Assembly: GCA_903905505.1 (NCBI GenBank)
Contig: CAIVGL010000011.1
Span: forward strand, 181,967-245,966
From: an uncultured Bacteroidia bacterium
GTDB lineage: Bacteria > Bacteroidota > Bacteroidia > Bacteroidales > Prolixibacteraceae
DNA: 64,000 bases
Reading direction: 5' to 3'
In this document: positions 46,757-55,816 of the stretch, one piece after another
How positions within the stretch are numbered: position 1 is the first letter of the stretch
Layout: each line of letters begins with the position of its first letter
The notes under the pieces: generated by a model
The model's input: the letters and a program-made list of their open reading frames with translations, nothing else
The model's database searches: none
Told to the model about the DNA's origin: nothing
Position numbers and translations under genes: made by a program

Positions 46757-47203
46757 ATGAAAAAATTAATTCTATTGTTCGTTTTACCTTTGTTTATTGC
46801 TGTTCATAGTTATGCACAAACGGCGCAACCTACTGCTGCAGTTAATCCGAATGGCTCAATTGCAAAATGGGATAAGATGGAAAATGACTTTGGAAGCATC
46901 GCATTCAATGTCCCAAAAACTGCTGAATTTACAGTTACTAATATTGGTAAACAGCCTTTGATTATTAGTTCAGTTAGACCATCTTGTGGTTGTACTAACC
47001 CAAAATTTTCTCAGGAACCAATTCTTCCTGGTAAATCATCGATTGTATCAGCAACCTACAATGCTGCAAATCCTGGTGTATTTACGAAGACTGTAACTGT
47101 AATAACCAACGCGGATACCAATCCAGTTGTTTTGCAGATTAAAGGTACAGTTTTGCCAAATCCAAATCCACCTGCACCGCCGGTAACGAATGTTCCAAAA
47201 TAA
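46757..47203 (+). CDS. Exported DUF1573 (ASH/HYDIN-like) protein
   Basis: 148 residues. A signal peptide (ILLFVLPLFIAVHSYAQ) is followed by one DUF1573 domain: KMENDFGSIAFNVPKTAEF, VTNIGKQPLIISSVRPSCGC and PILPGKSSIVSATYNA. The domain has an Ig-like fold and is common in Bacteroidota envelope proteins. The tail is Pro-rich (PNPNPPAPPVTNVPK). Function unknown. Ended by a strong terminator. Confidence 0.92.
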   Translation: MKKLILLFVLPLFIAVHSYAQTAQPTAAVNPNGSIAKWDKMENDFGSIAFNVPKTAEFTVTNIGKQPLIISSVRPSCGCTNPKFSQEPILPGKSSIVSATYNAANPGVFTKTVTVITNADTNPVVLQIKGTVLPNPNPPAPPVTNVPK

Positions 47204-47220
47204 CTCTTTTAGAGGAGTAT

Positions 47221-47258
47221 AAAAAAAGGTGAAATTAGAAATAATTTCACCTTTTTTT
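47221..47258 (+). terminator. Rho-independent terminator of the DUF1573 gene
   Basis: GGTGAAATTA (47228-47237), a GAAA tetraloop and TAATTTCACC (47242-47251) form a perfect stem, preceded by seven A and followed by seven T. The flanking A-run would make it work in both directions. Confidence 0.95.
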
Positions 47259-47375
47259 ATGCTTTATATGGTGAGTTAAAGCTTTGAATCGAATTTGAAA
47301 AGAAGTTTCTGTGATACGAAATGGTTAATTCTTAGGATGTGATCGCTAAAGATTTTTTCATTCCTTGAAAAAGCC

Positions 47376-47383
47376 TATTTTTG
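47376..47383 (+). promoter_or_regulatory. -7 element upstream of gpmI
   Basis: TATTTTTG fits TAnnTTTG, about 36 nt before the ATG at 47420. No exact -33 TTTG is seen; a run of T precedes at about the right distance. Confidence 0.45.
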
Positions 47384-47419
47384 CGTCGATTTATAACTTT
47401 AAATACAATACGAAATAAT

Positions 47420-48952
47420 ATGTCAGCTATTAAGAAAACGATCTTGGTTATCCTTGATGGATGGGGAATTGGTAACAAAACGGCCTCTGATGCAATTGCT
47501 TGTTCTTCAACACCTTTTATCGATTCGTTATACGATAAATATCCCAATAGTACACTTCTAACTTTTGGTGAAAACGTAGGTTTGCCAGATGGTCAGATGG
47601 GGAATTCTGAAGTTGGTCACCTCAATATTGGCGCTGGTCGGGTTCTTTACCAAGACCTTGTCAAAATCAATAAGGCAGTACGGGAGAAAACCCTCTGGGA
47701 TAATGAACAAATCAAAAAAGCATATGACTATGCTAAAGCGAATAAAAAACAAGTTCATCTGGTAGGCTTAATTGGTCCTGGTGGCGTTCATGCGCTAAGT
47801 GATCATATGGTTGCACTTGCACAAATGGCTACGGACCATGGATTAGAGAAGATCTTCGTTCATGGCATGACAGATGGGCGTGATACTGATCCTCGTTCAG
47901 CACTCGAATACTTATCACAAGACCTTAAGGCTCTTGAAAAAACGAATGGTCGATTTGCAACCGTGATTGGTCGTTATTATGGGATGGACAGAGATACCAA
48001 TTGGGGACGCGTAAAATTGTCGTATGATCTAATGACCAAAGCAGAGGGTAAACAAACACAAGACCTTCTTAAAACTATACAGGATTCTTATGATGAAGGT
48101 ATTACCGATGAATTTATCAATCCAATTGTATTGACAGATGATAAGGGTCAACCATTGACAACTGTGCAAGAAGGAGATGTTGTGATTTGCTACAATTATC
48201 GGACTGATCGATTACGTGAACTTACCATGGTGTTTACACAAGAGAATCATCCTGAGCTTGATATGAAAACAATGCCACTTGAGTGGTATACCATGACCAA
48301 CTATAAATCTACCTTTAAAGGAATTCATGTGATCTTCAACAAAGATAACGTGGAAAACACCATGGGTGAAACTGTATCTAAGGCTGGGTTAAAACAGATT
48401 CGAATTGCTGAGACTGAAAAATATCCGCATGTTACCTTCTTTTTCTCTGGTGGACGAGAATTGGAGTTTCCAGGTGAAACTCGTATCGTTATCCCTTCGC
48501 CTAAAGTTGCTACCTACGATTTAAAACCTGAGATGTCGGCTCCTTTGATTAAAGATGCGATTGTCAAAGAGCTTAACTTACAAAGTGCTGATTTTATCTG
48601 TTTGAATTTTGCCAATGGTGATATGGTTGGGCATACCGGTGTTTACAGTGCGATTCAAACGGCCATAACGGCTGTTGACCAATGTGCAAATGAAGTTATT
48701 ACCGCGGCTCGCGCCAATGGTTATGATGTTGTGGTTATTGCAGATCATGGAAATGCCGATTTTGCCTTAAATGAAGATGGAAGTGCGAACACCGCGCACT
48801 CCTTAAATCCAGTGCCATTTATTTGGGTTACCGATCATGTTGGTGGTAAAGCAATAGATGGGATTCTTGCCGATATTGCCCCTACGCTACTCTCGATTAT
48901 GGGCGTTCCTATTCCAGCGGATATGACGGGTAAAGTTTTGATCTCGAAATAA
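47420..48952 (+). CDS. gpmI: 2,3-bisphosphoglycerate-independent phosphoglycerate mutase
   Basis: 510 residues from the ATG at 47420, standard length; an in-frame upstream TTG at 47381 would add 13 residues and overlap the promoter. Alkaline-phosphatase-superfamily motifs are ILVILDGWGIG at the N-terminus, the phosphoserine site DGQMGNSEVGHLNIGAGRV, VHGMTDGRDTDP, YYGMDRDTNW and VIADHGNAD. It interconverts 3- and 2-phosphoglycerate in glycolysis, needing Mn2+. The next gene starts one nt after its stop. Confidence 0.98.
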   Translation: MSAIKKTILVILDGWGIGNKTASDAIACSSTPFIDSLYDKYPNSTLLTFGENVGLPDGQMGNSEVGHLNIGAGRVLYQDLVKINKAVREKTLWDNEQIKKAYDYAKANKKQVHLVGLIGPGGVHALSDHMVALAQMATDHGLEKIFVHGMTDGRDTDPRSALEYLSQDLKALEKTNGRFATVIGRYYGMDRDTNWGRVKLSYDLMTKAEGKQTQDLLKTIQDSYDEGITDEFINPIVLTDDKGQPLTTVQEGDVVICYNYRTDRLRELTMVFTQENHPELDMKTMPLEWYTMTNYKSTFKGIHVIFNKDNVENTMGETVSKAGLKQIRIAETEKYPHVTFFFSGGRELEFPGETRIVIPSPKVATYDLKPEMSAPLIKDAIVKELNLQSADFICLNFANGDMVGHTGVYSAIQTAITAVDQCANEVITAARANGYDVVVIADHGNADFALNEDGSANTAHSLNPVPFIWVTDHVGGKAIDGILADIAPTLLSIMGVPIPADMTGKVLISK

Positions 48953-48953
48953 G

Positions 48954-49526
48954 ATGTTGCAGATCGGAAATGCTATTCTTAGCCTTGATATTATCGAAAA
49001 AGAGTTCTGCTGCGATATTTCCAAGTGTAAAGGTGCTTGTTGCGTCGCTGGTGATAGCGGTGCTCCAATTACCCTTGAAGAGGCTCAGCTGATTGAGGAT
49101 CTATATCCAAATTTTGAAGGTTATCTTTCTGAATTAAATAAAGCAGAAGTTGCCAAACAAGGTTTTTCTGTGGTCGATTCAGATGGAGACCTGGTGACTC
49201 CAATTGTCGGAAATAACGAATGCGCTTATACATTTGTCGATGATCGTGGGATCACAAAATGTGCCATTGAACGTGCCTATCTAGAAAAAAAAATAACCTT
49301 TAGAAAACCTGTCTCTTGCCATCTTTTTCCCATTCGAATCACTTCATACAAAAAGTTCGATGCGGTAAATTATCAGCAGTTAGACATTTGTAAGCCAGGT
49401 CGAATTTGTGGTCGAAGTGAAGGCTTGCCGATGTATAAGTTTCTCAAAGAACCCCTCGAGCGGAAATATGGTCCGGAATGGTATGCTGAGCTAACTTTTG
49501 CTGTTGAGAACTTTCCTAAGCCTTAA
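48954..49526 (+). CDS. DUF3109 cysteine-rich protein
   Basis: 190 residues. It begins one nt after the gpmI stop, so translational coupling is likely. N-terminal EFCCDISKCKGACCVAGDSG, then NECAYTFVD, KCAIERAY, SCHLFPIRIT and DICKPGRICGR give many conserved cysteines, as in DUF3109, a relative of YkgJ-type proteins thought to bind zinc or an Fe-S cluster. There is no signal peptide. Function unknown. Confidence 0.9.
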   Translation: MLQIGNAILSLDIIEKEFCCDISKCKGACCVAGDSGAPITLEEAQLIEDLYPNFEGYLSELNKAEVAKQGFSVVDSDGDLVTPIVGNNECAYTFVDDRGITKCAIERAYLEKKITFRKPVSCHLFPIRITSYKKFDAVNYQQLDICKPGRICGRSEGLPMYKFLKEPLERKYGPEWYAELTFAVENFPKP

Positions 49527-49532
49527 TCTAAT

Positions 49533-50516
49533 TTAGTTGCCCTCTGCAATTGCGGTCATCTCTACGTTTCCTTCATGAACAGCTAACGCATCAATCAGAT
49601 AGGAGGGTACTAATCTTTCGCCATTGCTAATGGTCGAGAAATAGGGATCAATTGACTCCCCATTGGCTATATGAATGGCGAGGTCAGCTGCCGTGGTGGC
49701 CATGGTTTTGATTCTTTTAAAAACAGTTACGGATTGGTTCCCTTTTGTGATTTGTTCAATATTAGCTAAATCAGCATCTTGTCCAGCAACGGAAATATTT
49801 TGAGATAAATGGTTCTCTTTGATCGCTTTAATGGCACCTAGAGCCATGGCATCGTTGCCACAAATTATAGCATCTAGTTTTTGGTGCGTGGCTTGTAAGC
49901 AAGCTACCGTTAATCGATACCCCTCTTGCTCTGTCCATGAATCAGCAAATTGACGAAAGGCTAAATTTATCTCATCACGCTCAATAAACGGTTGCAAGAT
50001 ATTCATCTGCCCAATATATAACATTCTGCTGTTGTTGTCATTAGGTGGCCCACCTATAATCGCATAATTTCCTTTCGGTTTAATCTTGGTGAGGTAAGAT
50101 GCTTGAATTTCTCCAACTCGAATATTATCCGTAGAGACATAGTAATCTAATCGACAATTATTGATTAGACGATCATACGCAATAACTCGAATCTCTTTCT
50201 TGTGTGCTAATCGAACAATCTCTGCCGCTTCAGCTTGATCAACAGGGATAACAATGAGCACCATGGCCCCCTTCCTGATTAACTCTTTAGCTTGATCGAT
50301 CTGCTTTTTGGAATTATTATCTGCAACTCGAACCATAGTGGTTCCATTGAGTTGATTTACTGCATCAGTCAGATATCGTTGATCATTTTTCCACCTTGGA
50401 GCATCGTAACTATGAATAAGAAAGCCAATCTTAGGGTGCTTGGTGGAACAATTAACTAGCGTAAATCCGGAAAGAAGCAACAATATTACAAACATTGTTT
50501 TCATTTGAAACTTCAT
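49533..50516 (-). CDS. Orphan XylF/RbsB-type sugar-binding lipoprotein
   Basis: 327 residues. A hydrophobic N-terminus ends in LVNCS (lipobox-like Cys ~24). The rest is a periplasmic-binding-protein type I fold close to xylose-binding XylF: PKIGFLIHSYDAPRWKNDQR, VIAYDRLINNC, YYVSTDNIRVGEIQA, AIICGNDAMALGAIKAIKE and VAGQDADLANIEQI. It should bind a pentose or related sugar at the membrane. No permease, ATPase or histidine kinase gene lies beside it, so it may serve a distant transporter or sensor. Its end is 6 nt from the DUF3109 gene (convergent). Confidence 0.88.
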   Translation of the reverse strand: MKFQMKTMFVILLLLSGFTLVNCSTKHPKIGFLIHSYDAPRWKNDQRYLTDAVNQLNGTTMVRVADNNSKKQIDQAKELIRKGAMVLIVIPVDQAEAAEIVRLAHKKEIRVIAYDRLINNCRLDYYVSTDNIRVGEIQASYLTKIKPKGNYAIIGGPPNDNNSRMLYIGQMNILQPFIERDEINLAFRQFADSWTEQEGYRLTVACLQATHQKLDAIICGNDAMALGAIKAIKENHLSQNISVAGQDADLANIEQITKGNQSVTVFKRIKTMATTAADLAIHIANGESIDPYFSTISNGERLVPSYLIDALAVHEGNVEMTAIAEGN

Positions 50517-50770
50517 TTAAAGGATTAAATAATAACTCGAATAGGGCTAGAAGAAGAGAAGGCTCAATTAATAAATCTAATATTTAATGAACATCTCCAC
50601 TCAGCTCATTACTCTAAAGTTACAAAACTATTTAGTCAAAGAGAAGTGAAATGGGAGTTAATTTAAGTTGTTGTAAATGAGCCGATCTGTCTAATATAGA
50701 ATAATCTACAGCGATTTCGACTCTATTGACAAATGACTTTTGGCTGAAAATAGAATGTCAATGCTATTCG

Positions 50771-51418
50771 TTAACTATCCCATTCAGCATAAAATTGGTC
50801 TAGGTAGTTGAGCATAAACTCATGCCGTTTTTCAGCTAGCCTTTTACCTGTGTTTGTTTGCATGAGATCTTTTAATAGCAAGAGTTTTTCATAGAAATGG
50901 TTAATCGTTGGCGCACTACTTGTTTGATAAGATTTAAAGGAGTCATGCGAAATTGGAGCGATAGCTGGATCATAAAGTGCTCGACTACGACTTCCTCCAT
51001 AAGCGAAAGTCCGGGCAATGCCAATTGCACCCATCGCATCTAGCCTGTCAGCATCTTGCAAGACCTTACATTCCTGATTTGAAGTGGAGGTATCTACTTG
51101 AGCACCTTTGAAACTTACTCCTTCGATGATATTACAAATGATTAAAATGAGTTTTTGGTCAACTTGGCACGCATTAAGCCACTCGATGGTGTTCTTATTG
51201 GGTTGACTATGGTTCGTTAGTTTATAGTCATCGATATCGTGCAGTAATGCCGCTAGTTCGACTAAAAATAGATCGGCACCTTCCGCTTGAGCAAGTTTTA
51301 AAGCCATCGATCTTACCCGATGAATATGCCACCAGTCATGACCCGATCCTTCGTTCTCGAAGATTGATCTGACATGCTTTTCTGTGACTTTTATTAGCTC
51401 GTTGTTTGATAATGCCAT
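50771..51418 (-). CDS. HD-domain phosphohydrolase
   Basis: 215 residues. It has the HD motif set: HDWWHIHRVRSMALKLAQ, then LAALLHDIDDYK, and a late QDADRLDAMGAIG with another metal-binding Asp. This matches the YedJ/YpgQ-like HD hydrolases, which act on nucleotides or other phosphoesters with divalent metal. The substrate is unknown. It is divergent from the HydG-family gene. Confidence 0.9.
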   Translation of the reverse strand: MALSNNELIKVTEKHVRSIFENEGSGHDWWHIHRVRSMALKLAQAEGADLFLVELAALLHDIDDYKLTNHSQPNKNTIEWLNACQVDQKLILIICNIIEGVSFKGAQVDTSTSNQECKVLQDADRLDAMGAIGIARTFAYGGSRSRALYDPAIAPISHDSFKSYQTSSAPTINHFYEKLLLLKDLMQTNTGKRLAEKRHEFMLNYLDQFYAEWDS

Positions 51419-51542
51419 GGTTGAGATGTTAAATTCGAACTGTACTATTTTGAACCTATTTCAAGACGGTATTTATCCATTTTAATTGCAGGTTGAAGAT
51501 AACAAAAGGATCTAAATAAAACCAATTGGTCGTTAGTTTAAG

Positions 51543-51550
51543 TATATTTG
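51543..51550 (+). promoter_or_regulatory. -7 element upstream of the HydG-family gene
   Basis: TATATTTG matches TAnnTTTG, 21 nt before the ATG at 51572. No clear -33 element at the ideal distance. Confidence 0.45.
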
Positions 51551-51571
51551 TAATAGTACAGTTTGAATGCT

Positions 51572-53083
51572 ATGGAAAAACCACTTTCCTCTGCTCAATG
51601 GACGAAGCAGATTATTAATCAGCATGAAATTGATAAATACCTTATCAATGGGTGTGATTTTGTGAGTGAGTCTGAAATTATCCTACACCTCAAGCAAAAT
51701 AGCCACACAAGCTCTCAGCAAATTCACGATATCCTTCAGAAATCACTTGCTATACAAAATTTATCTCCTGCAGAGACGGCTGCCTTATTAAATGTGACCT
51801 CTGCTGAACTATGGGAAAAGATTTTCGAGACTGCTCTTGCCGTTAAACGAAAAGTGTACGACAACCGAATTGTTTTCTTTGCTCCTTTATACGCTTCGAA
51901 TTTATGTGTTAATAATTGCGCCTATTGTGGATTCCGATCGGAAAATAATTTAGAAGTAAGACGTATGCTTACCAGTCAGGAAATCATTTCAGAAACTCAG
52001 GCCATCCTTCAAGAGGGTCATAAAAGGGTTGTGATGGTGGTTGGAGAGCACCAGAATACGGCGATTGAATATTTATGCGAAGCCATTAAGGCGGCTTATA
52101 GTGTAGAATATAAATCAATAAAAACGGGGTGTGTTTCCCGCATTCGACGTGTCAATGTCAATGCCGCACCGATGGATATAGGGGATTTAAAACGACTTAA
52201 AGAGGCAGGTATTGGAACCTATCAAGTTTTTCAAGAAACCTATCATCATCAAACCTATCAGGAGATTCATCCGGCGAATACGGTGAAAGGAAACTATCGG
52301 TGGCGACTTTATGCTCACCATAGAGCGCTCGAGGCAGGACTAGACGATGTGGCCATTGGTGCACTGTTTGGCTTATACGATTGGCGATTTGAGGTAATGG
52401 GATTAGTTTACCATGCATTAGATTTAGAACGCCAGTTTGGGATCGGACCCCATACGATCTCTTTTCCCCGATTAAATCCTGCTTTGGGTTCTGAGCTTTC
52501 CATTAAATCTCCTTGGCAAGTAAGTGATGCCGATTTTAAAAAGCTGGTTGCAGTTTTGCGACTGGCAGTCCCTACCGCAGGGTTAATTATTACGGCTCGG
52601 GAGAAAGCGGAACTAAAAAAAGAGGTTATTCAAGTTGGGTGTACTCAGACTGATGCATCAACGAGAATAGGGATTGGGAGTTATAGTAAAGATGACAAAG
52701 TTAAGCACTTGGATTCAGAGCAGTTTGTATTGGGTGATTCCCGTAATCTAGATGAACTTATCCAGGAGATGATTCAACAAGGTAATATACCTTCCTTCTG
52801 CACCGCAGGTTATCGCTGCGGTCGAACTGGCGAAACGATTATGGGAATGTTAAGTAAATGCGATGAAGGGAAATTCTGTAAGCTCAATGCCGTACTAACT
52901 TTCCGAGAATATTTAAATGATTTTGCATCAGATTCAACACGTATTTTAGGTGAGTCAATCCTGCAAAAGGAGATGGCTTCCATTGAAACTATGGCATACT
53001 TTAAAAATAAACCTCACTTGTTGCAGAAATTCCATCGTGATTATAGTGAACTGCTGAATGGGAAACGAGATGTTTATATTTAA
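51572..53083 (+). CDS. HydG-family radical SAM tyrosine lyase with altered second Fe-S motif
   Basis: 503 residues from the ATG at 51572. The radical-SAM cluster site is CVNNCAYC (Cys112, Cys116, Cys119), and the body (ARREMLTSQEII-like region, VGEHQNTAIEYL, GTYQVFQETYHHQTYQEIHP, IGPHTISFPRLNPALGS) is that of HydG, which splits tyrosine and builds the CO/cyanide-iron unit of [FeFe]-hydrogenase. Its length also fits HydG rather than ThiH. In HydG the second cluster is bound by CTACYR plus a Cys 22 residues later. Here the motif is CTAGYRC (Cys410, Gly413, Cys416) with the last Cys436 kept, so the middle ligand is replaced and two extra Cys appear. hydE, hydF and a hydrogenase are absent from the window. 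Confidence 0.83.
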   Translation: MEKPLSSAQWTKQIINQHEIDKYLINGCDFVSESEIILHLKQNSHTSSQQIHDILQKSLAIQNLSPAETAALLNVTSAELWEKIFETALAVKRKVYDNRIVFFAPLYASNLCVNNCAYCGFRSENNLEVRRMLTSQEIISETQAILQEGHKRVVMVVGEHQNTAIEYLCEAIKAAYSVEYKSIKTGCVSRIRRVNVNAAPMDIGDLKRLKEAGIGTYQVFQETYHHQTYQEIHPANTVKGNYRWRLYAHHRALEAGLDDVAIGALFGLYDWRFEVMGLVYHALDLERQFGIGPHTISFPRLNPALGSELSIKSPWQVSDADFKKLVAVLRLAVPTAGLIITAREKAELKKEVIQVGCTQTDASTRIGIGSYSKDDKVKHLDSEQFVLGDSRNLDELIQEMIQQGNIPSFCTAGYRCGRTGETIMGMLSKCDEGKFCKLNAVLTFREYLNDFASDSTRILGESILQKEMASIETMAYFKNKPHLLQKFHRDYSELLNGKRDVYI

Positions 53084-53239
53084 TTTTAAAAATGTCCTTT
53101 TCTCAAGTTTCCAACCTAAATTATTTAAGAATTCCAGCAGTCATGATTAAATAATCAACTCTCCCTTGGGATCCTTCTTATTGTTTCGTTAATTTGTTGA
53201 TCCCAATTAGGTCTAGAAGTAATAAGTTAGAAGTTCAAC

Positions 53240-54535
53240 ATGAATATGATCATTAAGTATACGGTGGTGACTTTTTTATGGATTCTCATGTGGTTTGGAG
53301 CTACAGCTCAGAATCTAGAGGAGCGCCTTAGGAAATTACCAGACGTGATATCAGTAAAAAAGATGGAGGCTAACTCCTTTTTTAAGGAGGCTTTTATCCT
53401 TATGATTAAGCAACCATTAGATTACAATCATCCTGAACTGGGAAGCTTTAATCAACGAGTTGTCTTATCGAATCTAAGTGAATCAAGTCCTGTGGTCTTA
53501 ATAACGGAGGGTTATGGTGGCGAATATGCAACCGATACCAAATACTTGAATGAGCTTTGTCCCATACTGAATGCGAATCAACTCTTTGTGGAACATCGTT
53601 TTTTCGGAAGATCAGTCCCTGATTTTGTCGATTGGCGCTATTTAACGGTAGAGAACGCAGCCGCCGATCATCATCGTGTAATCGAATTGTTTAAAACGAT
53701 ATACCATCAGAAATGGATTAGTACTGGGATAAGCAAAGGGGGTGAGACAGCTCTTTATCACCTAGCTTTATATCCCAGAGATGTTGATATTTCTGTCCCT
53801 TATGTGGCACCATTGAACTTTTCGGTTGAAGAGAAAAGGCATGATTGTTTCATTAGACATCAAGCGGGAAGAGCTAGCGAACGTCGAAAAGTAGCTTTGT
53901 TTCAAGTCGAGCTGCTCAAAAGAAAATCATCGTTAATAACCTTGTTTACTGAATTATGTAAGGAGAAAAAATATGTTTTTAAAACTTCCGTAAGCGAAAT
54001 ATATGATTATTGCGTACTTGAATTTGCATTTTCTTTTTGGCAGTGGGGTAGTTCAGTAAAAGATCTTCCAAACCTGAATGGAACAGATCAAGAGCTTCTT
54101 AATTTCTTTGTGAAGATATGTTCTCCAAGCTATTTTGACTTTGAGAGTGGAAAATCAACTTTCCCATTTTTTGTTCAAGCCGAAAAGCAATTGGGTTATT
54201 ACGCTTATAATCCTAAGCCATTCAAGAACCAAATGGAATTAACCGATACCAAGGATTATGTCTCTAAGCTATTTGTCGGATCGGCAATCCATTTTTCTTA
54301 CGATCCAGCGATGAGCTTAAAGGTTAAAGATTTCCTAAGAAAAGATGCCAAGCATGTACTTTTGATTTATGGGGAAGTAGATCCGTGGTCGGCCTCTGCA
54401 GCAAAAGCACCTTGGAACCATCAGGTTGTTAAGATTGTTCAACGGCACGGGAGTCATAGGAGCAGAATTGGGAATATGCCACCAAAACAAAAAAAGAAAG
54501 CTATGCGTGTCCTGACCAAATGGATGAATTCATAG
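53240..54535 (+). CDS. Exported S37 (PS-10) family serine aminopeptidase
   Basis: 431 residues with a signal peptide ending near GATAQ. The family pattern is FVEHRFFGRSVPDFVDWRYL, the nucleophile motif GISKGG (Ser165), the Asp in YGEVDPWSA and the His in RHGSHRSRIG. S37 peptidases are periplasmic or extracellular alpha/beta hydrolases that release amino acids from short peptides. It is monocistronic; 145 nt separate it from the next gene. Confidence 0.92.
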   Translation: MNMIIKYTVVTFLWILMWFGATAQNLEERLRKLPDVISVKKMEANSFFKEAFILMIKQPLDYNHPELGSFNQRVVLSNLSESSPVVLITEGYGGEYATDTKYLNELCPILNANQLFVEHRFFGRSVPDFVDWRYLTVENAAADHHRVIELFKTIYHQKWISTGISKGGETALYHLALYPRDVDISVPYVAPLNFSVEEKRHDCFIRHQAGRASERRKVALFQVELLKRKSSLITLFTELCKEKKYVFKTSVSEIYDYCVLEFAFSFWQWGSSVKDLPNLNGTDQELLNFFVKICSPSYFDFESGKSTFPFFVQAEKQLGYYAYNPKPFKNQMELTDTKDYVSKLFVGSAIHFSYDPAMSLKVKDFLRKDAKHVLLIYGEVDPWSASAAKAPWNHQVVKIVQRHGSHRSRIGNMPPKQKKKAMRVLTKWMNS

Positions 54536-54680
54536 ATTGACCGAATCATTTTATTTCCTCCGCGTAAATGTCTATGTGTTTTTTATATCATCAAATTAAA
54601 AACTCAGAAAGAAAATCTATTGGATCTAATTCGTTTCAGTTAGTTTTGTGAAATTTTTGAAATCAGAATTAGATTAATAG

Positions 54681-55811
54681 ATGAATTTAAATTCAAAGAA
54701 ACCTCGAAAAAGATCACCACTTAGGGTTGCAGGATTTGGTGCAATTGTAATTTTTGCGTTGATTGGATTCATTCTTACAACCGTTTTTTTTGCTGTAAAG
54801 CTTCATATTACCAATGACCCTGGTGCCGTTGATTTTAATGATCGGTATTTCCAAGAGATTAAAGATAAGTACGGGAAGTCAAACTATCAGGATACCAATA
54901 AAATGGCAATCCGAGAGGCTGTTATGTTTAATCAGATTGTGGCCTTGAGTAAATACTATCCAGAAAATGCTTTGAATATTCTGAATGCTTTTTATAAAAG
55001 TCATAACCTTCCTGAAACAGAGCGGATGGTTGATATTGTAAACCTGCATATGCAAGATAATAAAGAATATAATGCAGATATTGAAGAGTTTAAAAAGGAT
55101 ATTAAGATTGAACGTAACCAGAAATTTAAAGGCAGTGTTTTTGCTTGGATGAATATTTCGGAGTGGAGTGATTTTAAAATTGCTGTCGCAAAAGATAAAG
55201 CCCTGATAGATTCAGTGGCTAATCTAACTAAGGTTGAGCCTCGGCTAATCGTAGCTGTATTAGTTGGTGAGCAGATCCGGTTGTTTAATTCAGATCGAGA
55301 GGCCTATAAACGATGGATAGGTCCTTTGAAAATCCTCTCAGTCGAATCTACTTTTTCCTTAGGCGTTACTGGGATAAAGGCAACTACCGCCGAGGTCATT
55401 GAGAAGAACTTAAAAGATAGCCTATCTGCATTTTATTTGGGGCCCAAGTACACTCATTTGTTGGATTTTAAATCTGATTCAATTGATAGTGAGCGATTTA
55501 AAAAACTTACGGATTTTAAAAACCATTTCTATTCCTACCTTTATGCTGCACTCAATGTTAAGCAGATTATGATGCAGTGGGAGCGGAGTGGATTTTCTAT
55601 TGCCGATAGACCTGAGATCTTAGCAACCTTATTTAATATTGGTTTTGAAGGCTCAATTCCTAAAGCTAATCCAATGGTCGGTGGATCAACAATCCTAATT
55701 CGGGATGTTCCACATACTTTTGGCGCTATTGCCTTTGAATTTTATTATTCAGGCGAGTTGTATGATGCTTTTCCATTCAAGACCGTTAAATTTGATTGGA
55801 ATACCAACTAA
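54681..55811 (+). CDS. Membrane-anchored protein with lysozyme-like (lytic transglycosylase-like) pattern
   Basis: 376 residues. A basic N-terminus and one membrane helix (about residues 18-40) anchor it in the inner membrane with the rest periplasmic. I recognise no named family. The C-terminal half shows the order of features seen in lysozyme-like enzymes: a Glu after a hydrophobic strand (VAVLVGEQIR, Glu197), then FSLGVTGIKATTAEV in place of the SxGLMQxxPxTA loop, and LATLFNIGFEGS in place of the YNAG motif. A transglycosylase or muramidase role is therefore plausible but inferred. The phosphodiester-glycosidase gene follows within 6 nt, so they are co-expressed. Confidence 0.7.
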   Translation: MNLNSKKPRKRSPLRVAGFGAIVIFALIGFILTTVFFAVKLHITNDPGAVDFNDRYFQEIKDKYGKSNYQDTNKMAIREAVMFNQIVALSKYYPENALNILNAFYKSHNLPETERMVDIVNLHMQDNKEYNADIEEFKKDIKIERNQKFKGSVFAWMNISEWSDFKIAVAKDKALIDSVANLTKVEPRLIVAVLVGEQIRLFNSDREAYKRWIGPLKILSVESTFSLGVTGIKATTAEVIEKNLKDSLSAFYLGPKYTHLLDFKSDSIDSERFKKLTDFKNHFYSYLYAALNVKQIMMQWERSGFSIADRPEILATLFNIGFEGSIPKANPMVGGSTILIRDVPHTFGAIAFEFYYSGELYDAFPFKTVKFDWNTN

Positions 55812-55816
55812 GTCTT

